54,279 bases of DNA from Pseudovibrio sp. Ad37 (GTDB lineage: Bacteria > Pseudomonadota > Alphaproteobacteria > Rhizobiales > Stappiaceae). The stretch covers positions 1 through 54,279 of the forward strand of contig NZ_LMCF01000028.1 of the NCBI RefSeq assembly GCF_001623075.1, read 5' to 3'. Shown piece after piece: positions 7,936 through 15,967 of the stretch; within the stretch, counting starts at the first letter, position 1, and each line of letters begins with the position of its first letter. The translations under genes were made by a program, and so were the position numbers. A model generated the notes under the pieces. That model saw only the letters and a program-made list of their open reading frames with translations, did no database searches and had not been told where the DNA came from.

Positions 7936-10011
7936 CTAATAGGCGACGGATGGCAGCCATGTGACCAATGGAGGCAGGAAGTACACCAGCATCAGGCCCA
8001 GCAACTGCAGCAGCACGAACGGGATGATACCGCGATAGATGTCCATCAGCTTGATCTCCGGCGGGCACACACCTTTCAGGTAGAACAAGGCGAAGCCTAC
8101 GGGCGGTGTCAGGAACGAGGTTTGCAGGGTGACTGCCACAAGGATTACGAACCAGATCAGTGCAGGCTCATCAATCACGCCGTAGCCACCGATGTCGAGA
8201 CCAAGGCCATTGATGATCGGACGCATTAGCGGCAGCACAATCAGGGTGATCTCGATCCAGTCCAGTACGAAGCCGAGCAGGAACACGATGAACAGGATGA
8301 ACAGAACTGTTCCGTTAGCACCAAAGCCAGTGGAAGCCACCATCTCCTCGATCAGCGCATCTCCACCCATCTCACGCAGCACATAGGAAAAGATGGTCGC
8401 GCCGAGGAAAATGGCGAAGATGTAAGCGGTAGTGTTGAAGGTGGACTTCAGAACGTTGACCAACTTGCGGAATGTGAGCTTGCGATAGCCGAGGGCCAGC
8501 ACAGTCGCACCCAGCGCGCCGATTCCGGAAGCTTCCGTTGGTGTGGTCAGGCCAGCGAAGATAGAACCCAGCACGGCAAGGATCAGCAGCAAGGTTGGCA
8601 GCGCTGCAATCATTACGTCTTTGATGGCGTGCCAGTCTGGTGCCTTCGCACCTTTAGGTACTGGAGCCGCATCCCGTTTGATCAGGGCAATCACGAAGAT
8701 GTACACGAGGTAGAGCATACCGATGATGACGCCAGGGAACACCGCCGCCATGAACAGGTCACCAACAGACAGTGCCATCTGGTCTGCCATGATTACCAGC
8801 ATGATGGAAGGCGGAATGAGGATGCCCAATGTCCCGGAGGCAGAGACCACGCCAGCCGCAAGTGACTTGGAGTATTTTTGTTGCATCATGGATGGGAGAG
8901 ACAGCACACCAAGCAGCACAACAGAAGCACCGATGATACCAGTGGAGGCAGCAAGGATGATGCCGATGAGCGTTACTGTGATTGCGAGACCACCACGCAT
9001 TGTACCGAACAGCTTCTGCATGGAGGTCATCAAGCGCTCGGCCACGCCGCTTTCGTCCAGCATCAGACCCATGAAGATGAACATAGGTAGAGCGACAAGA
9101 ACAGCGTTGGACATGGTCGCATAAACACGGTTTACGGTAGCGCCCAGTGTCAGGTAGTCGAGGCCGGTGAAAGTGCTCTCAAGGCCGGTCCAGACCATGT
9201 AGTCGTTGTCAAACAGGTAAGCTAAGCCGCAATACGCAATGCCCACGCCTGCCAGAACCCATGCAACAGGGTAACCGGAAAAGAGCAGCGCGATGAAGCT
9301 CAGGAACATCGCGATGACGAGTTTCTCTTCGGTGGTCTCGACGAGGAAAGACAAACCGTAAGCAACAATAGCAAAGCCAAGGAATGCGAGGAGGATCAGG
9401 CGGATGCCCTTGCCTTTACGCTCGCTCTCACTGTTGACCCAGATTGCGTGAACGTCGTGAATAAGGCGGGCGAGTGCTGCAATTCCCAGCAAAACAAAGC
9501 TTAGCGGGATGACTGCTTTGAGTGCCCAACGCGCAGGCAAGCCAGTAGGACTGGAGGAGCGTTCACTCACGCGGAAACTGTCGTAGAAATAGTCGTAGCC
9601 CTGATCCACCATGAGGTAGATGAAAGGAACTAAAAGCGCAGAAATGCCGATGATTTCAATGAAGCGCTGTGTCCGCGGGCTCAGCTGCATGTGCAGCAGA
9701 TCCACACGTACATGACTGTCTGTAACCAGTGCGTAGGAGATGCCCACCATGGTCACCAGACCGTAGATATGCCACTGAAGTTCATCAAGCTTAGGGAAGT
9801 TGTAGTTAAACAGATAACGCATTGTTACCTGAGTGACGATTGCAAGGATCAGTAGCAGGTTGGCCCACATTACAACGTGGCCAACGCCTTTTACAAAGTG
9901 ATCCAGTGCAACGGCTATGGGTTGTTTGTCAGTGTCTTCGTGCTCGAGAATTTCTTCAAAGAGCTCAATTGGATCTGAAGTGTCCTGAGGATTTTGTATC
10001 ATAGCATTCAC
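7936..10011 (-). CDS. TRAP transporter fused small/large permease (DctQM)
   Basis: 691 residues. Residues 1-215 are a DctQ-like domain (MRYLFNYNFPKLDELQW near 66-83), and from about 235 onward the protein is DctM-like (SGYPVAWVLAGVGIAYC, then LPMFIFMGLMLDESGVAERL and GILIPPSIMLVIMADQ). Natural DctQM fusions are common in the TakP/DctT class of TRAP systems that carry monocarboxylates and 2-oxo acids. It lies between dctP and dld; the dctP gap contains a hairpin and the dld gap is only nine bases. The membrane subunits give no substrate by themselves. Confidence 0.93.
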   Translation of the reverse strand: MNAMIQNPQDTSDPIELFEEILEHEDTDKQPIAVALDHFVKGVGHVVMWANLLLILAIVTQVTMRYLFNYNFPKLDELQWHIYGLVTMVGISYALVTDSHVRVDLLHMQLSPRTQRFIEIIGISALLVPFIYLMVDQGYDYFYDSFRVSERSSSPTGLPARWALKAVIPLSFVLLGIAALARLIHDVHAIWVNSESERKGKGIRLILLAFLGFAIVAYGLSFLVETTEEKLVIAMFLSFIALLFSGYPVAWVLAGVGIAYCGLAYLFDNDYMVWTGLESTFTGLDYLTLGATVNRVYATMSNAVLVALPMFIFMGLMLDESGVAERLMTSMQKLFGTMRGGLAITVTLIGIILAASTGIIGASVVLLGVLSLPSMMQQKYSKSLAAGVVSASGTLGILIPPSIMLVIMADQMALSVGDLFMAAVFPGVIIGMLYLVYIFVIALIKRDAAPVPKGAKAPDWHAIKDVMIAALPTLLLILAVLGSIFAGLTTPTEASGIGALGATVLALGYRKLTFRKLVNVLKSTFNTTAYIFAIFLGATIFSYVLREMGGDALIEEMVASTGFGANGTVLFILFIVFLLGFVLDWIEITLIVLPLMRPIINGLGLDIGGYGVIDEPALIWFVILVAVTLQTSFLTPPVGFALFYLKGVCPPEIKLMDIYRGIIPFVLLQLLGLMLVYFLPPLVTWLPSVAY

Positions 10012-10069
10012 TCTTGCAGGTCAACGCCGCAACTATCTGGTCTGGAAGGCTGAGGCCAATAGTAGAAAT

Positions 10070-10095
10070 GGGAGCGGCAAAGAAAAGCCGCTCCC
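10070..10095 (-). other. Intercistronic hairpin between dctP2 and dctQM
   Basis: A perfect 9-bp GC-rich stem (GGGAGCGGC / GCCGCTCCC) with an 8-base loop, 10 bases after the binding-protein stop. There is no U-run on the reverse strand, so it more likely stabilises the binding-protein message or attenuates than fully terminates. Confidence 0.65.
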
Positions 10096-10104
10096 AAGTT
10101 TTTA

Positions 10105-11169
10105 TTACTTACGCGGCAGGAACGCGTTTTCTTTCCAGATTTTGTAGTTATCGCGGAACTGGTTGAGGTCAGTCAGAACCTTTGCGAAGAATGCATCGTT
10201 TGCAGCTTCTTCCTGAGCAACGTCGTTCCATGTTGAACGGAACACGTCGAGCATTTCAGGAGACCACTGCTTGATCTGAACGCCGTTGTTGTTGACGTTG
10301 TCGAGCAGAGCTTCGTGCTGGATTGCTTCACCTTCAGCAAAACTGTCGGTGACAGATGCCTTACATGCGTTCTCGATGATCGCTTTGTGGGTGTCGCTTG
10401 CTTTGTTCCATACGTCTTTGTTGATCAGCAATTCGAAGACGGTGGCCTGCTGATGCCAACCTGGGAAGTAGTTATACTTTACCAGTTTGTGGAAGCCGAG
10501 GCGTGCGTCAATGGCAGGCATGGAGAATTCGGTCGCGTCAATTGCGCCTTTCTCAAGCGCCGGGAAGATTTCACCACCTGGCAGCAGGGATGTTGCAACG
10601 CCGAGCTTCTGCATGACTTTACCGCCAAGGCCGAAGAAGCGCATTTTCAGGCCCTTCAGGTCTTCAGGAGAGTTGATCTCCTTAGCGAACCAGCCGGATG
10701 TCTCTGGAGCGATGATCGCACATGGCAGAACTTTTACGTTGTAGCCAGCCTGATCGTACATTTCCTGATACAGAGACAGGCCGTTGCCGTAGTAGAGCCA
10801 AGCCGCGTATTCACCAGCTTCCGGGCCAAAAGGAACGGCTGAGAACAGTGGAGCTGCAGGAATTTTACCAGCCCAATAGCCAGCCGTTGTGTAGCCGGAA
10901 TTGATTTTGCCTGAAGAAACAGCGTCGAGAATTTCAAATGGTGGAACCAGCTTGCCCGGCTCATACACCTTCATTTTGATGGAGCCGCCAGACATCAGCT
11001 TCAGCTGTTCAGCGACCCGAGGAATTGGGCTTCCCAAACCTGGCAGAGAGGTAGAGAAGGCAATTGGTGTCTTCAGCAGCAGCTTATCGGCTGCGTTTGC
11101 GATAGGAGCTGCGAGCACCGAGGCAGCTACAGAGGCGGCGAGAGCAAGGCTTAAGACAGATTTTTTCAT
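10105..11169 (-). CDS. TRAP substrate-binding protein, TakP-like (monocarboxylate/2-oxo acid)
   Basis: 354 residues from the ATG at 11167-11169, four bases after GGAGG; the frame is open further upstream but without a start signal. A signal peptide ends at ANA before ADKLLLKTP. The segment LKGLKMRFFGLGGKVMQKLG, followed by LPGGEIFPALEKGAIDATEF and YNYFPGWHQQ, matches the TakP group of DctP proteins, whose characterised members bind 2-oxo acids or lactate as dimers. Together with dld downstream, D-lactate or pyruvate is the best guess. First gene of the operon and divergent from an FCD-type GntR regulator. Confidence 0.9.
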   Translation of the reverse strand: MKKSVLSLALAASVAASVLAAPIANAADKLLLKTPIAFSTSLPGLGSPIPRVAEQLKLMSGGSIKMKVYEPGKLVPPFEILDAVSSGKINSGYTTAGYWAGKIPAAPLFSAVPFGPEAGEYAAWLYYGNGLSLYQEMYDQAGYNVKVLPCAIIAPETSGWFAKEINSPEDLKGLKMRFFGLGGKVMQKLGVATSLLPGGEIFPALEKGAIDATEFSMPAIDARLGFHKLVKYNYFPGWHQQATVFELLINKDVWNKASDTHKAIIENACKASVTDSFAEGEAIQHEALLDNVNNNGVQIKQWSPEMLDVFRSTWNDVAQEEAANDAFFAKVLTDLNQFRDNYKIWKENAFLPRK

Positions 11170-11508
11170 GTTTCCTCCAAATGGCATTCGGCTGCTAAAC
11201 GCGCTTTTGCGCTGTCCTCCCAAGCAGCTGGCTAATGGTAAATAATATTGACCTCTAAAATAAATCAAGAAATATATTTTGCCGTTTTAGCCGTTTTTCG
11301 GGCTTGACATGCGGGCAAATACTAATGGTGTGGATGCGTAGGGTTATTGGGTTTGCATACCTAAGGGATAGAAAATTCGCTGTAAAACAACGTATTAGTG
11401 CGTAATACATGCTTTGATATATCAATATTGTGGCTCTCGGCGCTCTTCCCCTTGAATTGGAAAATAAAATCGACCAATATTGGAATTGTGACCGGCAGGA
11501 AGTGTAAA
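11170..11508. promoter_or_regulatory. Divergent regulatory region between dctP2 and the GntR/FCD gene
   Basis: 339 bases with no gene. Two dyads stand out. GTATTA-GTGCG-TAATAC at 11392-11408 and the palindrome CCAATATTGG at 11474-11483 (26 bases before the regulator ATG). Either could be the operator of the adjacent FadR-subfamily protein, whose sites are usually short palindromes. A TTGACA hexamer at 11313-11318 is a possible -35 element, but I see no well-spaced -10. Confidence 0.4.
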
Positions 11509-12294
11509 ATGGTGTCTGTAGATTATCTTTTTGAGCCTATCGACCACGATACAGTGGTGGATTCTGTAACTGAGCAGATTGAGGGACTCATTTTGGCCGG
11601 CGTGCTGAAAGAGGGGACGAAGTTACCCTCTGAAAGAGATATTTCCGAGCGTATGGGTGTCTCTCGTCCGAAGGTTCGTGAAGCGCTGAAGCGACTGGAA
11701 GATTCCAATCTCATTGCTATCCGTCACGGTGAAGGATCGTTCATAGCGCCTCTTATCAGTGCAGCTATGAGCCCTGCCTTGATCAATCTGATCAGCCGCA
11801 ATCAGACGGCTTTTTATGACTACCTTGAATATCGGCGCGTTCAGGAGGGGTTTGCAGCTCGTCTGGCTGCTGAGCGTGCAACCAAACTGGATCTTGAGCG
11901 ACTTGAGGCTATTCTCGTAAACCTGCGGGAAGCACAGGCCAATGGTGACGATATTGCTTCAAAGAAGAATGATATCGCGTTCCATTTGGCGATTGTGGAT
12001 GCAGGTCACAATGCCATGCTTATTCATATGATGTCTTCCATCTATGAGCTGACGCAGAAGGGTGTCTTCTATAATCGCGAGTTCTTGCGCTCGATTGATG
12101 GGACTGGGGAACAGTTGTTAGAGCAGCACGAGGAGATCGGCAGGGCTATCTTTACGCGAAATGGCGCAAAGGCTGAAGAGGCCGCGCACCGGCACATTGA
12201 TTTCGTGGAGACGTCTTTCCGCCTCGGACAAGATCAACAGCGCCGTGAGCTTATTTCCTCAAAACTCTTTGCGCTGCAAAGAGGTGAAGAATAA
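11509..12294 (+). CDS. GntR-family regulator with FCD domain (LldR/PdhR-like)
   Basis: 261 residues from the ATG at 11509, preceded by AGGAAG. Residues about 10-78 are a winged helix (GTKLPSERDISERMGVSRPK; VREALKRLEDSNLI), then an all-helical FCD ligand domain with the metal/ligand motif D..FHLAIVDAGHN near 157-168 and H..I at the C-terminal helix (AHRHIDFVE). FadR-subfamily proteins of this plan (LldR, PdhR) respond to lactate, pyruvate and similar acids. Its divergence from dctP2-dctQM-dld makes it the probable regulator of that operon. A 10-bp palindrome precedes its start, consistent with autoregulation. Confidence 0.9.
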   Translation: MVSVDYLFEPIDHDTVVDSVTEQIEGLILAGVLKEGTKLPSERDISERMGVSRPKVREALKRLEDSNLIAIRHGEGSFIAPLISAAMSPALINLISRNQTAFYDYLEYRRVQEGFAARLAAERATKLDLERLEAILVNLREAQANGDDIASKKNDIAFHLAIVDAGHNAMLIHMMSSIYELTQKGVFYNREFLRSIDGTGEQLLEQHEEIGRAIFTRNGAKAEEAAHRHIDFVETSFRLGQDQQRRELISSKLFALQRGEE

Positions 12295-12323
12295 TTACCA
12301 CTCTTACGTATTGGGAATAGAGA

Positions 12324-12355
12324 GGATCATTCGCATACGCCGTAGCGAATGATCC
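12324..12355. terminator. Hairpin between convergent GntR and DUF2478 genes
   Basis: A perfect 11-bp stem GGATCATTCGC / GCGAATGATCC with a 10-base loop lies in the 74-base gap between two convergent genes. The T-run is poor, so it is a probable rather than a certain bidirectional terminator. Confidence 0.55.
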
Positions 12356-12368
12356 ATATTATCAGTGC

Positions 12369-12854
12369 CTAGCGATTTTCAACCCAAGCGGTGAGATCAG
12401 CAACGTTTGGTTCTACGAACTCTGCCATGCCACCGGAGAATTCTTTAAAAGCATCGATGTTGATGTGGTTGGTACCAACAAGGACAGATGCTCCGCTTTC
12501 CAGGGCTTTCACAATCAAATCACGAAAACCGCTGCCATTGGCTTCCTGCTCACCAAACTTGTTCAGGATGAACACGTCAAACGGCTCGTCGATCCGCTGA
12601 GTAACTTCGCCTGCAGCTTGCGCGAGGGCTGATGTGTCTAATCGGCAGCCGGAAGACTCCTTGCCAAGGGATTGTGTGATGGAAATCTGTGGTCCGTTTG
12701 GCAGGACCAGAACGTCCATGTCGCAGCGATGGCGATCTTCGTTGACCGTATCTGCCTGCACGATACCGCAAGTCCGTATGCCGTTTTCCCGAAGTTTCTC
12801 GGAAAGCTCTGTCAGCACCAGTTTCCCTTTTGGTAGGGTGTAAGCAATTCTCAT
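12369..12854 (-). CDS. DUF2478 family protein
   Basis: 161 residues. The pattern RHRCDMDVLVLPNGPQISIT, then LGKESSGCRLD near residues 64-73 and the NKFGEQEANGSGFRD segment near 97-111 are typical of DUF2478, an NTPase-like fold often encoded beside molybdate transport or molybdoenzyme genes. No Walker A loop is present, so nucleotide hydrolysis is unlikely. Two cysteines (in RHRCDMD and SSGCRLD) are conserved in what I recall of the family. The start at 12852-12854 follows AGGAAG. It is divergent from the ABC-NnrS operon and shares its dyad-rich upstream region; biological function unknown. Confidence 0.75.
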   Translation of the reverse strand: MRIAYTLPKGKLVLTELSEKLRENGIRTCGIVQADTVNEDRHRCDMDVLVLPNGPQISITQSLGKESSGCRLDTSALAQAAGEVTQRIDEPFDVFILNKFGEQEANGSGFRDLIVKALESGASVLVGTNHINIDAFKEFSGGMAEFVEPNVADLTAWVENR

Positions 12855-12904
12855 CTGGGGTCTTCCTTGCGCTTCTGTTTTTTCAGCTATGTGAAAACTC
12901 TCAT

Positions 12905-12931
12905 ATCAAACTGTAATAATACTGGTTTGAT
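12905..12931. promoter_or_regulatory. Dyad upstream of the DUF2478 gene
   Basis: ATCAAAC at 12905-12911 and GTTTGAT at 12925-12931 form 7-bp arms around a 13-base core that itself contains GTA-ATAA-TAC. It lies 50 bases upstream of the DUF2478 start, a good place for a regulator dimer. Beyond it, TGCGCA occurs at 12958, 12988 and 13136 (the first two within AATGCGCA/TGCGCATT inverted repeats), and ATGAGC-AA-GCTCAT at 13055-13068. No coding sequence is supported in 12855-13315. Confidence 0.4.
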
Positions 12932-13207
12932 CTACGCAAGGTTACCCCTGCGGCGAATGCGCACAATTATTATGAGGAATGTGTTTTTGCGCATTTACCG
13001 CAAGAGAGGTTAACTTGATTTCGTGCAGTTTGGGTATCTTTGAGCCTACCCTACATGAGCAAGCTCATCCCCTTGATAGCTTTGTGCTTTGAACTTAAAA
13101 TTCAGGGAAACTATGAAATAGTCGCGCAATGCTCCTGCGCATCTTGGAGGCTCTAAGTGGGATTTTGTAGGCTAAATTGCCTTAATATGAGTTTAATCTT
13201 CAGGTTA

Positions 13208-13221
13208 TTGACTTTTGTCAA
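13208..13221 (+). promoter_or_regulatory. FNR/NNR-type CRP-family site upstream of the ABC-NnrS operon
   Basis: TTGACTTTTGTCAA is a perfect dyad of TTGAC-N4-GTCAA, the binding pattern of the FNR/DNR/NnrR branch of CRP-family regulators, which respond to low oxygen or nitric oxide. It is centred about 100 bases before the first ATG, allowing a class II promoter (site near -41) with a transcript leader of roughly 60 bases. NnrS genes are classic NnrR/DNR targets, which fits. Confidence 0.75.
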
Positions 13222-13315
13222 ATAAGCGAAGGAATGTTCGTGATCTACAGTAGTTGCAATTCATTCGCATTTGCGAGCTGTTCGCTTTCTATCTCGTTTC
13301 GATGGAAACTCAAAA

Positions 13316-14305
13316 ATGATCACACGTCGTTCTTTTCTTTCGCACACTGCAGTGTTTACTGCTGCAGCATCTCTGGGTAGTACGCTGCCATTCGTGGCAC
13401 AAGCGGCAAATCCGGCGCTGGCTCTGCATGGTCCGCCAGTGGGGCCATCTGTCGTGTTGTCTTACATTGCCAACAAAGGCTTGCTCTCTGACTTTACAGA
13501 GAAAGTAGATTTCTCCGTTTACAAGTCACCAGATGTCCTGCGCGCTGGTTTCGTTTCCGGTGACTGGAAATTGGCGGGCACCCCGTCTTATGTTGCCGCG
13601 AACCTTGCCAACAAAGGCCTTCCCGTGAATATGCTGAACATCATGACCTGGGGCATGCTTTATGTGCTCAGCTATGATGGTTCTGTGAAGTCCCCTGCGG
13701 ATCTGGCCGGTGAGAAGATCGGCATGTTCTTTCGAAATGATATGCCGGATCTGGTGTTTGGTCGCGTCATGCAACAAAACGGGCTGACTGAGGGCAAAGA
13801 CTATTCCTTGCACTATGTCAGCACCCCGTTTGAAGCATTACAGCTTCTGCTCTCAGGTCGTATCAAGCATTGCGTTCTGCCAGAGCCGGCTGCGACAGCG
13901 GGTATGGTCAAAGGCAAAAAGATGGGTAAGTCGATCCATCGTTCTATCGATTTGGCCAGTGAATGGGCGTCTGTGACGGGCGGCGAAGGTCGCTTCCCGA
14001 TGGCAGGTATGATGGTGCATGAAGATCTTCTCAATGCGCAGCCAGAGCTGATTGAAGGCTTCCACAAAGCCTGTGTCACCGGCACTGAGTGGGTGAAGGC
14101 AAACCCCAAGGAAGCGGCGGCTGTTGCATCTGAAAGCATCACGCTTCCTGCGCCTGTGATCGCCAAGTCCATTCCGCATACGCATCTAACAGCAGAGCGT
14201 GCCAAAGACATTCAGGCCGAGTTGGAGCAGTTCTACTCCATTCTGGCGGAAAAGAACCCATCCATCATTGGCGGAAAATTGCCGAACGCAGACTTCTATC
14301 TGTAG
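13316..14305 (+). CDS. Tat-exported ABC substrate-binding protein (NMT1/SsuA-like)
   Basis: 329 residues from the ATG at 13316. The N-terminus MITRRSFLSHT is a twin-arginine signal (RRSFL) with a hydrophobic stretch ending VAQAA. The rest has the type II periplasmic binding fold of the NMT1/SsuA/TauA group: LHGPPVGPSVVLSYIANKG, a domain-crossing GTPSYVAANLANKGLP, and the SPADLAGEKIGMF strand. Ligands of this group are small organic sulfonates, nitrate-like anions, pyrimidines or thiamine precursors; nothing here identifies one. Tat export implies folding or cofactor loading before transport, unusual for this family. First gene of a five-gene operon ending with nnrS and a Cys-rich protein. Confidence 0.85.
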   Translation: MITRRSFLSHTAVFTAAASLGSTLPFVAQAANPALALHGPPVGPSVVLSYIANKGLLSDFTEKVDFSVYKSPDVLRAGFVSGDWKLAGTPSYVAANLANKGLPVNMLNIMTWGMLYVLSYDGSVKSPADLAGEKIGMFFRNDMPDLVFGRVMQQNGLTEGKDYSLHYVSTPFEALQLLLSGRIKHCVLPEPAATAGMVKGKKMGKSIHRSIDLASEWASVTGGEGRFPMAGMMVHEDLLNAQPELIEGFHKACVTGTEWVKANPKEAAAVASESITLPAPVIAKSIPHTHLTAERAKDIQAELEQFYSILAEKNPSIIGGKLPNADFYL

Positions 14306-14382
14306 CGAAGCAGGCTTGGCAGGCTGCGCAAAGGTTACGGTCACCTGATCTGCTGAGCCCAACACACAACGAGAAATACCTG

Positions 14383-15165
14383 ATGATCCATCACATGCTA
14401 TCGACGTTAATGAGTAAACTTTGGAGTGGTTGGGGCACTCTGGCGGGGGTATTTCTCATTTTCGCGCTCTGGCAAGTCGGTTTTGAGACCTTCGGGTCTT
14501 TGGTGTTGCCTGCGCCATTGGAAGCATTGAGCCGGTTGGTGGATCTTGTCGCTTTGCCATCCGGGCTCGAATACATTCTGATCACTGCCAAGCGGGCCTT
14601 TGCTGGCTTTCTGCTTGCCAGCGCTTTTGGTATTTTCTTTGGCCTGATAGCCGGTTGGTCCAACACACTGTCGCTACTCTGTAAGCCGTTTATTACCGTG
14701 GCTCTTGGGGTGCCGCCGATTGCATGGATCGTGCTTGCGCTGCTGTGGTTTGGCGGCGATGACGGCACGCCGATCTTTACAGTGTTCATCTCAACGATCC
14801 CGCTCATTTTCGCAGGCGCTCTACAAGGCGTGCGGATGCGGGAGAAGGAGCTGGATGAGATGGCGCAGAGTTTTCATGTGCCGCTGGTTCAGCGGTTCTG
14901 GCAGGTGCAGGCACCGCAAATCGTCTCCTACCTCTTTCCGGCATGGGCAACAGCGTTGGGGTTGAGCTGGAAAGTTGTGGTGATGGCAGAGCTTCTCTCC
15001 AGCACGCGCGGTATTGGCGCTGGCCTTGCGGAAGCGCGCGTCAACATCGATACAGCATCCACCATGGCGTGGATTGTTGTGGTTGTTGGGCTGTTGTTGG
15101 TCATCGAAGGTACGTTGCTCAACCCGGTGAAAGATTATGTGGAGGGTTGGAAGCATGCTGAATGA
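14383..15165 (+). CDS. ABC transporter permease (SsuC/TauC-like)
   Basis: 260 residues with about six membrane spans. The binding-protein-dependent transport signature is at EKELDEMAQSFHVPLVQRFW (about residues 151-170), where the EAA loop contacts the ATPase; it is somewhat divergent from the canonical EAA-G pattern. Earlier motif ALGVPPIAWIVLALLWFG is typical of the SsuC/TauC group. The gene starts 78 bases after the binding-protein gene and overlaps the ATPase gene by 11 bases. Confidence 0.9.
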   Translation: MIHHMLSTLMSKLWSGWGTLAGVFLIFALWQVGFETFGSLVLPAPLEALSRLVDLVALPSGLEYILITAKRAFAGFLLASAFGIFFGLIAGWSNTLSLLCKPFITVALGVPPIAWIVLALLWFGGDDGTPIFTVFISTIPLIFAGALQGVRMREKELDEMAQSFHVPLVQRFWQVQAPQIVSYLFPAWATALGLSWKVVVMAELLSSTRGIGAGLAEARVNIDTASTMAWIVVVVGLLLVIEGTLLNPVKDYVEGWKHAE

Positions 15166-15967
15166 TGCAGCTCCCCTGCTCTCCGTCGTGCCAAGTGGCG
15201 CAGCAGATACAAAGCCAACCGTTTTATCTGTCTCAGTGGAAGACCACCTCTATCATCCTTTGCAGCAAACACTGGCACCGAGTGCGCTGGAGCTGAAAAA
15301 AGGCGAAGTAGTCAGTATCATCGGCCCATCAGGATGTGGGAAGTCGACTTTTCTACGCATTGCAGCAGGGTTGATTGAGGCAAGTTCCGGGAAGACCTCA
15401 AGCACTGCAGATCGAACGGCGATCCTGTTTCAGGAACACCGGTTGTTGCCATGGAAGAGCCTTCTGAACAACATCAGCTTTGGTCTTCAGGGCCAAAAGC
15501 TCTCCAAGTTCCAGCGTATGAAGAAAGCACGTGCCGTCGCTTATGCCATGGGTTTCACTGAGGATGATCTGATCAAGTATCCCTCAGAGCTCTCCGGTGG
15601 CATGCGTCAGCGTGGAGCGTTAGCACGTGCGCTCGCGGTAGAACCTGATCTGCTGTTTTTAGATGAGCCGTTTAGCGCTCTCGACATTGGCCGCCGCCGC
15701 GATCTTTACCGGTTGGTGTTGCATGAAGTTGATAAGAAACAGTGTTCCGTTCTGATGGTCACTCACGATGTGACAGAGGCTTTGGCTTTGAGTGACCGTG
15801 TTTTGGTCATGGCGCCGGATCCGGGTCATTTTGCCAAGGAATATGAAGTGCCACTGGCTCGCTCCGAGCGTACGCGTCAAAACCTTTTGGAACTTGAGGC
15901 GAGCTTGCTGGCAGATGATCGGATTGCGCAGCTGTTCAACATGAGCAATTGGGAGCAACTCGTATGA
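15155..15967 (+). CDS. ABC transporter ATP-binding protein (SsuB/TauB-like)
   Basis: 270 residues from the ATG at 15155, nine bases after GGAGG; an earlier in-frame start has no such site. All ATPase motifs are intact: Walker A GPSGCGKST, Q-loop ILFQEHRLLPW, signature LSGGMRQR, Walker B LLFLDEP, D-loop SALD and switch histidine in MVTHDVTEA. The Q-loop ending RLLPW is typical of the nitrate/sulfonate/taurine class. It drives the adjacent permease. Its stop overlaps the nnrS start (ATGA at 15964-15967), so NnrS production is coupled to the transporter. Confidence 0.93.
   Translation: MLNDAAPLLSVVPSGAADTKPTVLSVSVEDHLYHPLQQTLAPSALELKKGEVVSIIGPSGCGKSTFLRIAAGLIEASSGKTSSTADRTAILFQEHRLLPWKSLLNNISFGLQGQKLSKFQRMKKARAVAYAMGFTEDDLIKYPSELSGGMRQRGALARALAVEPDLLFLDEPFSALDIGRRRDLYRLVLHEVDKKQCSVLMVTHDVTEALALSDRVLVMAPDPGHFAKEYEVPLARSERTRQNLLELEASLLADDRIAQLFNMSNWEQLV

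Noticed and set aside
7378-8229. 283-codon plus-strand frame across dld and dctQM
   Set aside because: It spans two well-supported reverse-strand genes and has no domain or ribosome site.
12925-12939. TTGATCTACGCAAG as an FNR box for the DUF2478 gene
   Set aside because: The second half does not match ATCAA or GTCAA; only the left half fits. The perfect site at 13208 is the credible one.
13055-13156. 33-codon frame MSKLIPLIALCFELKIQGNY...
   Set aside because: No ribosome site and it lies in a dyad-rich control region; composition is not convincing.
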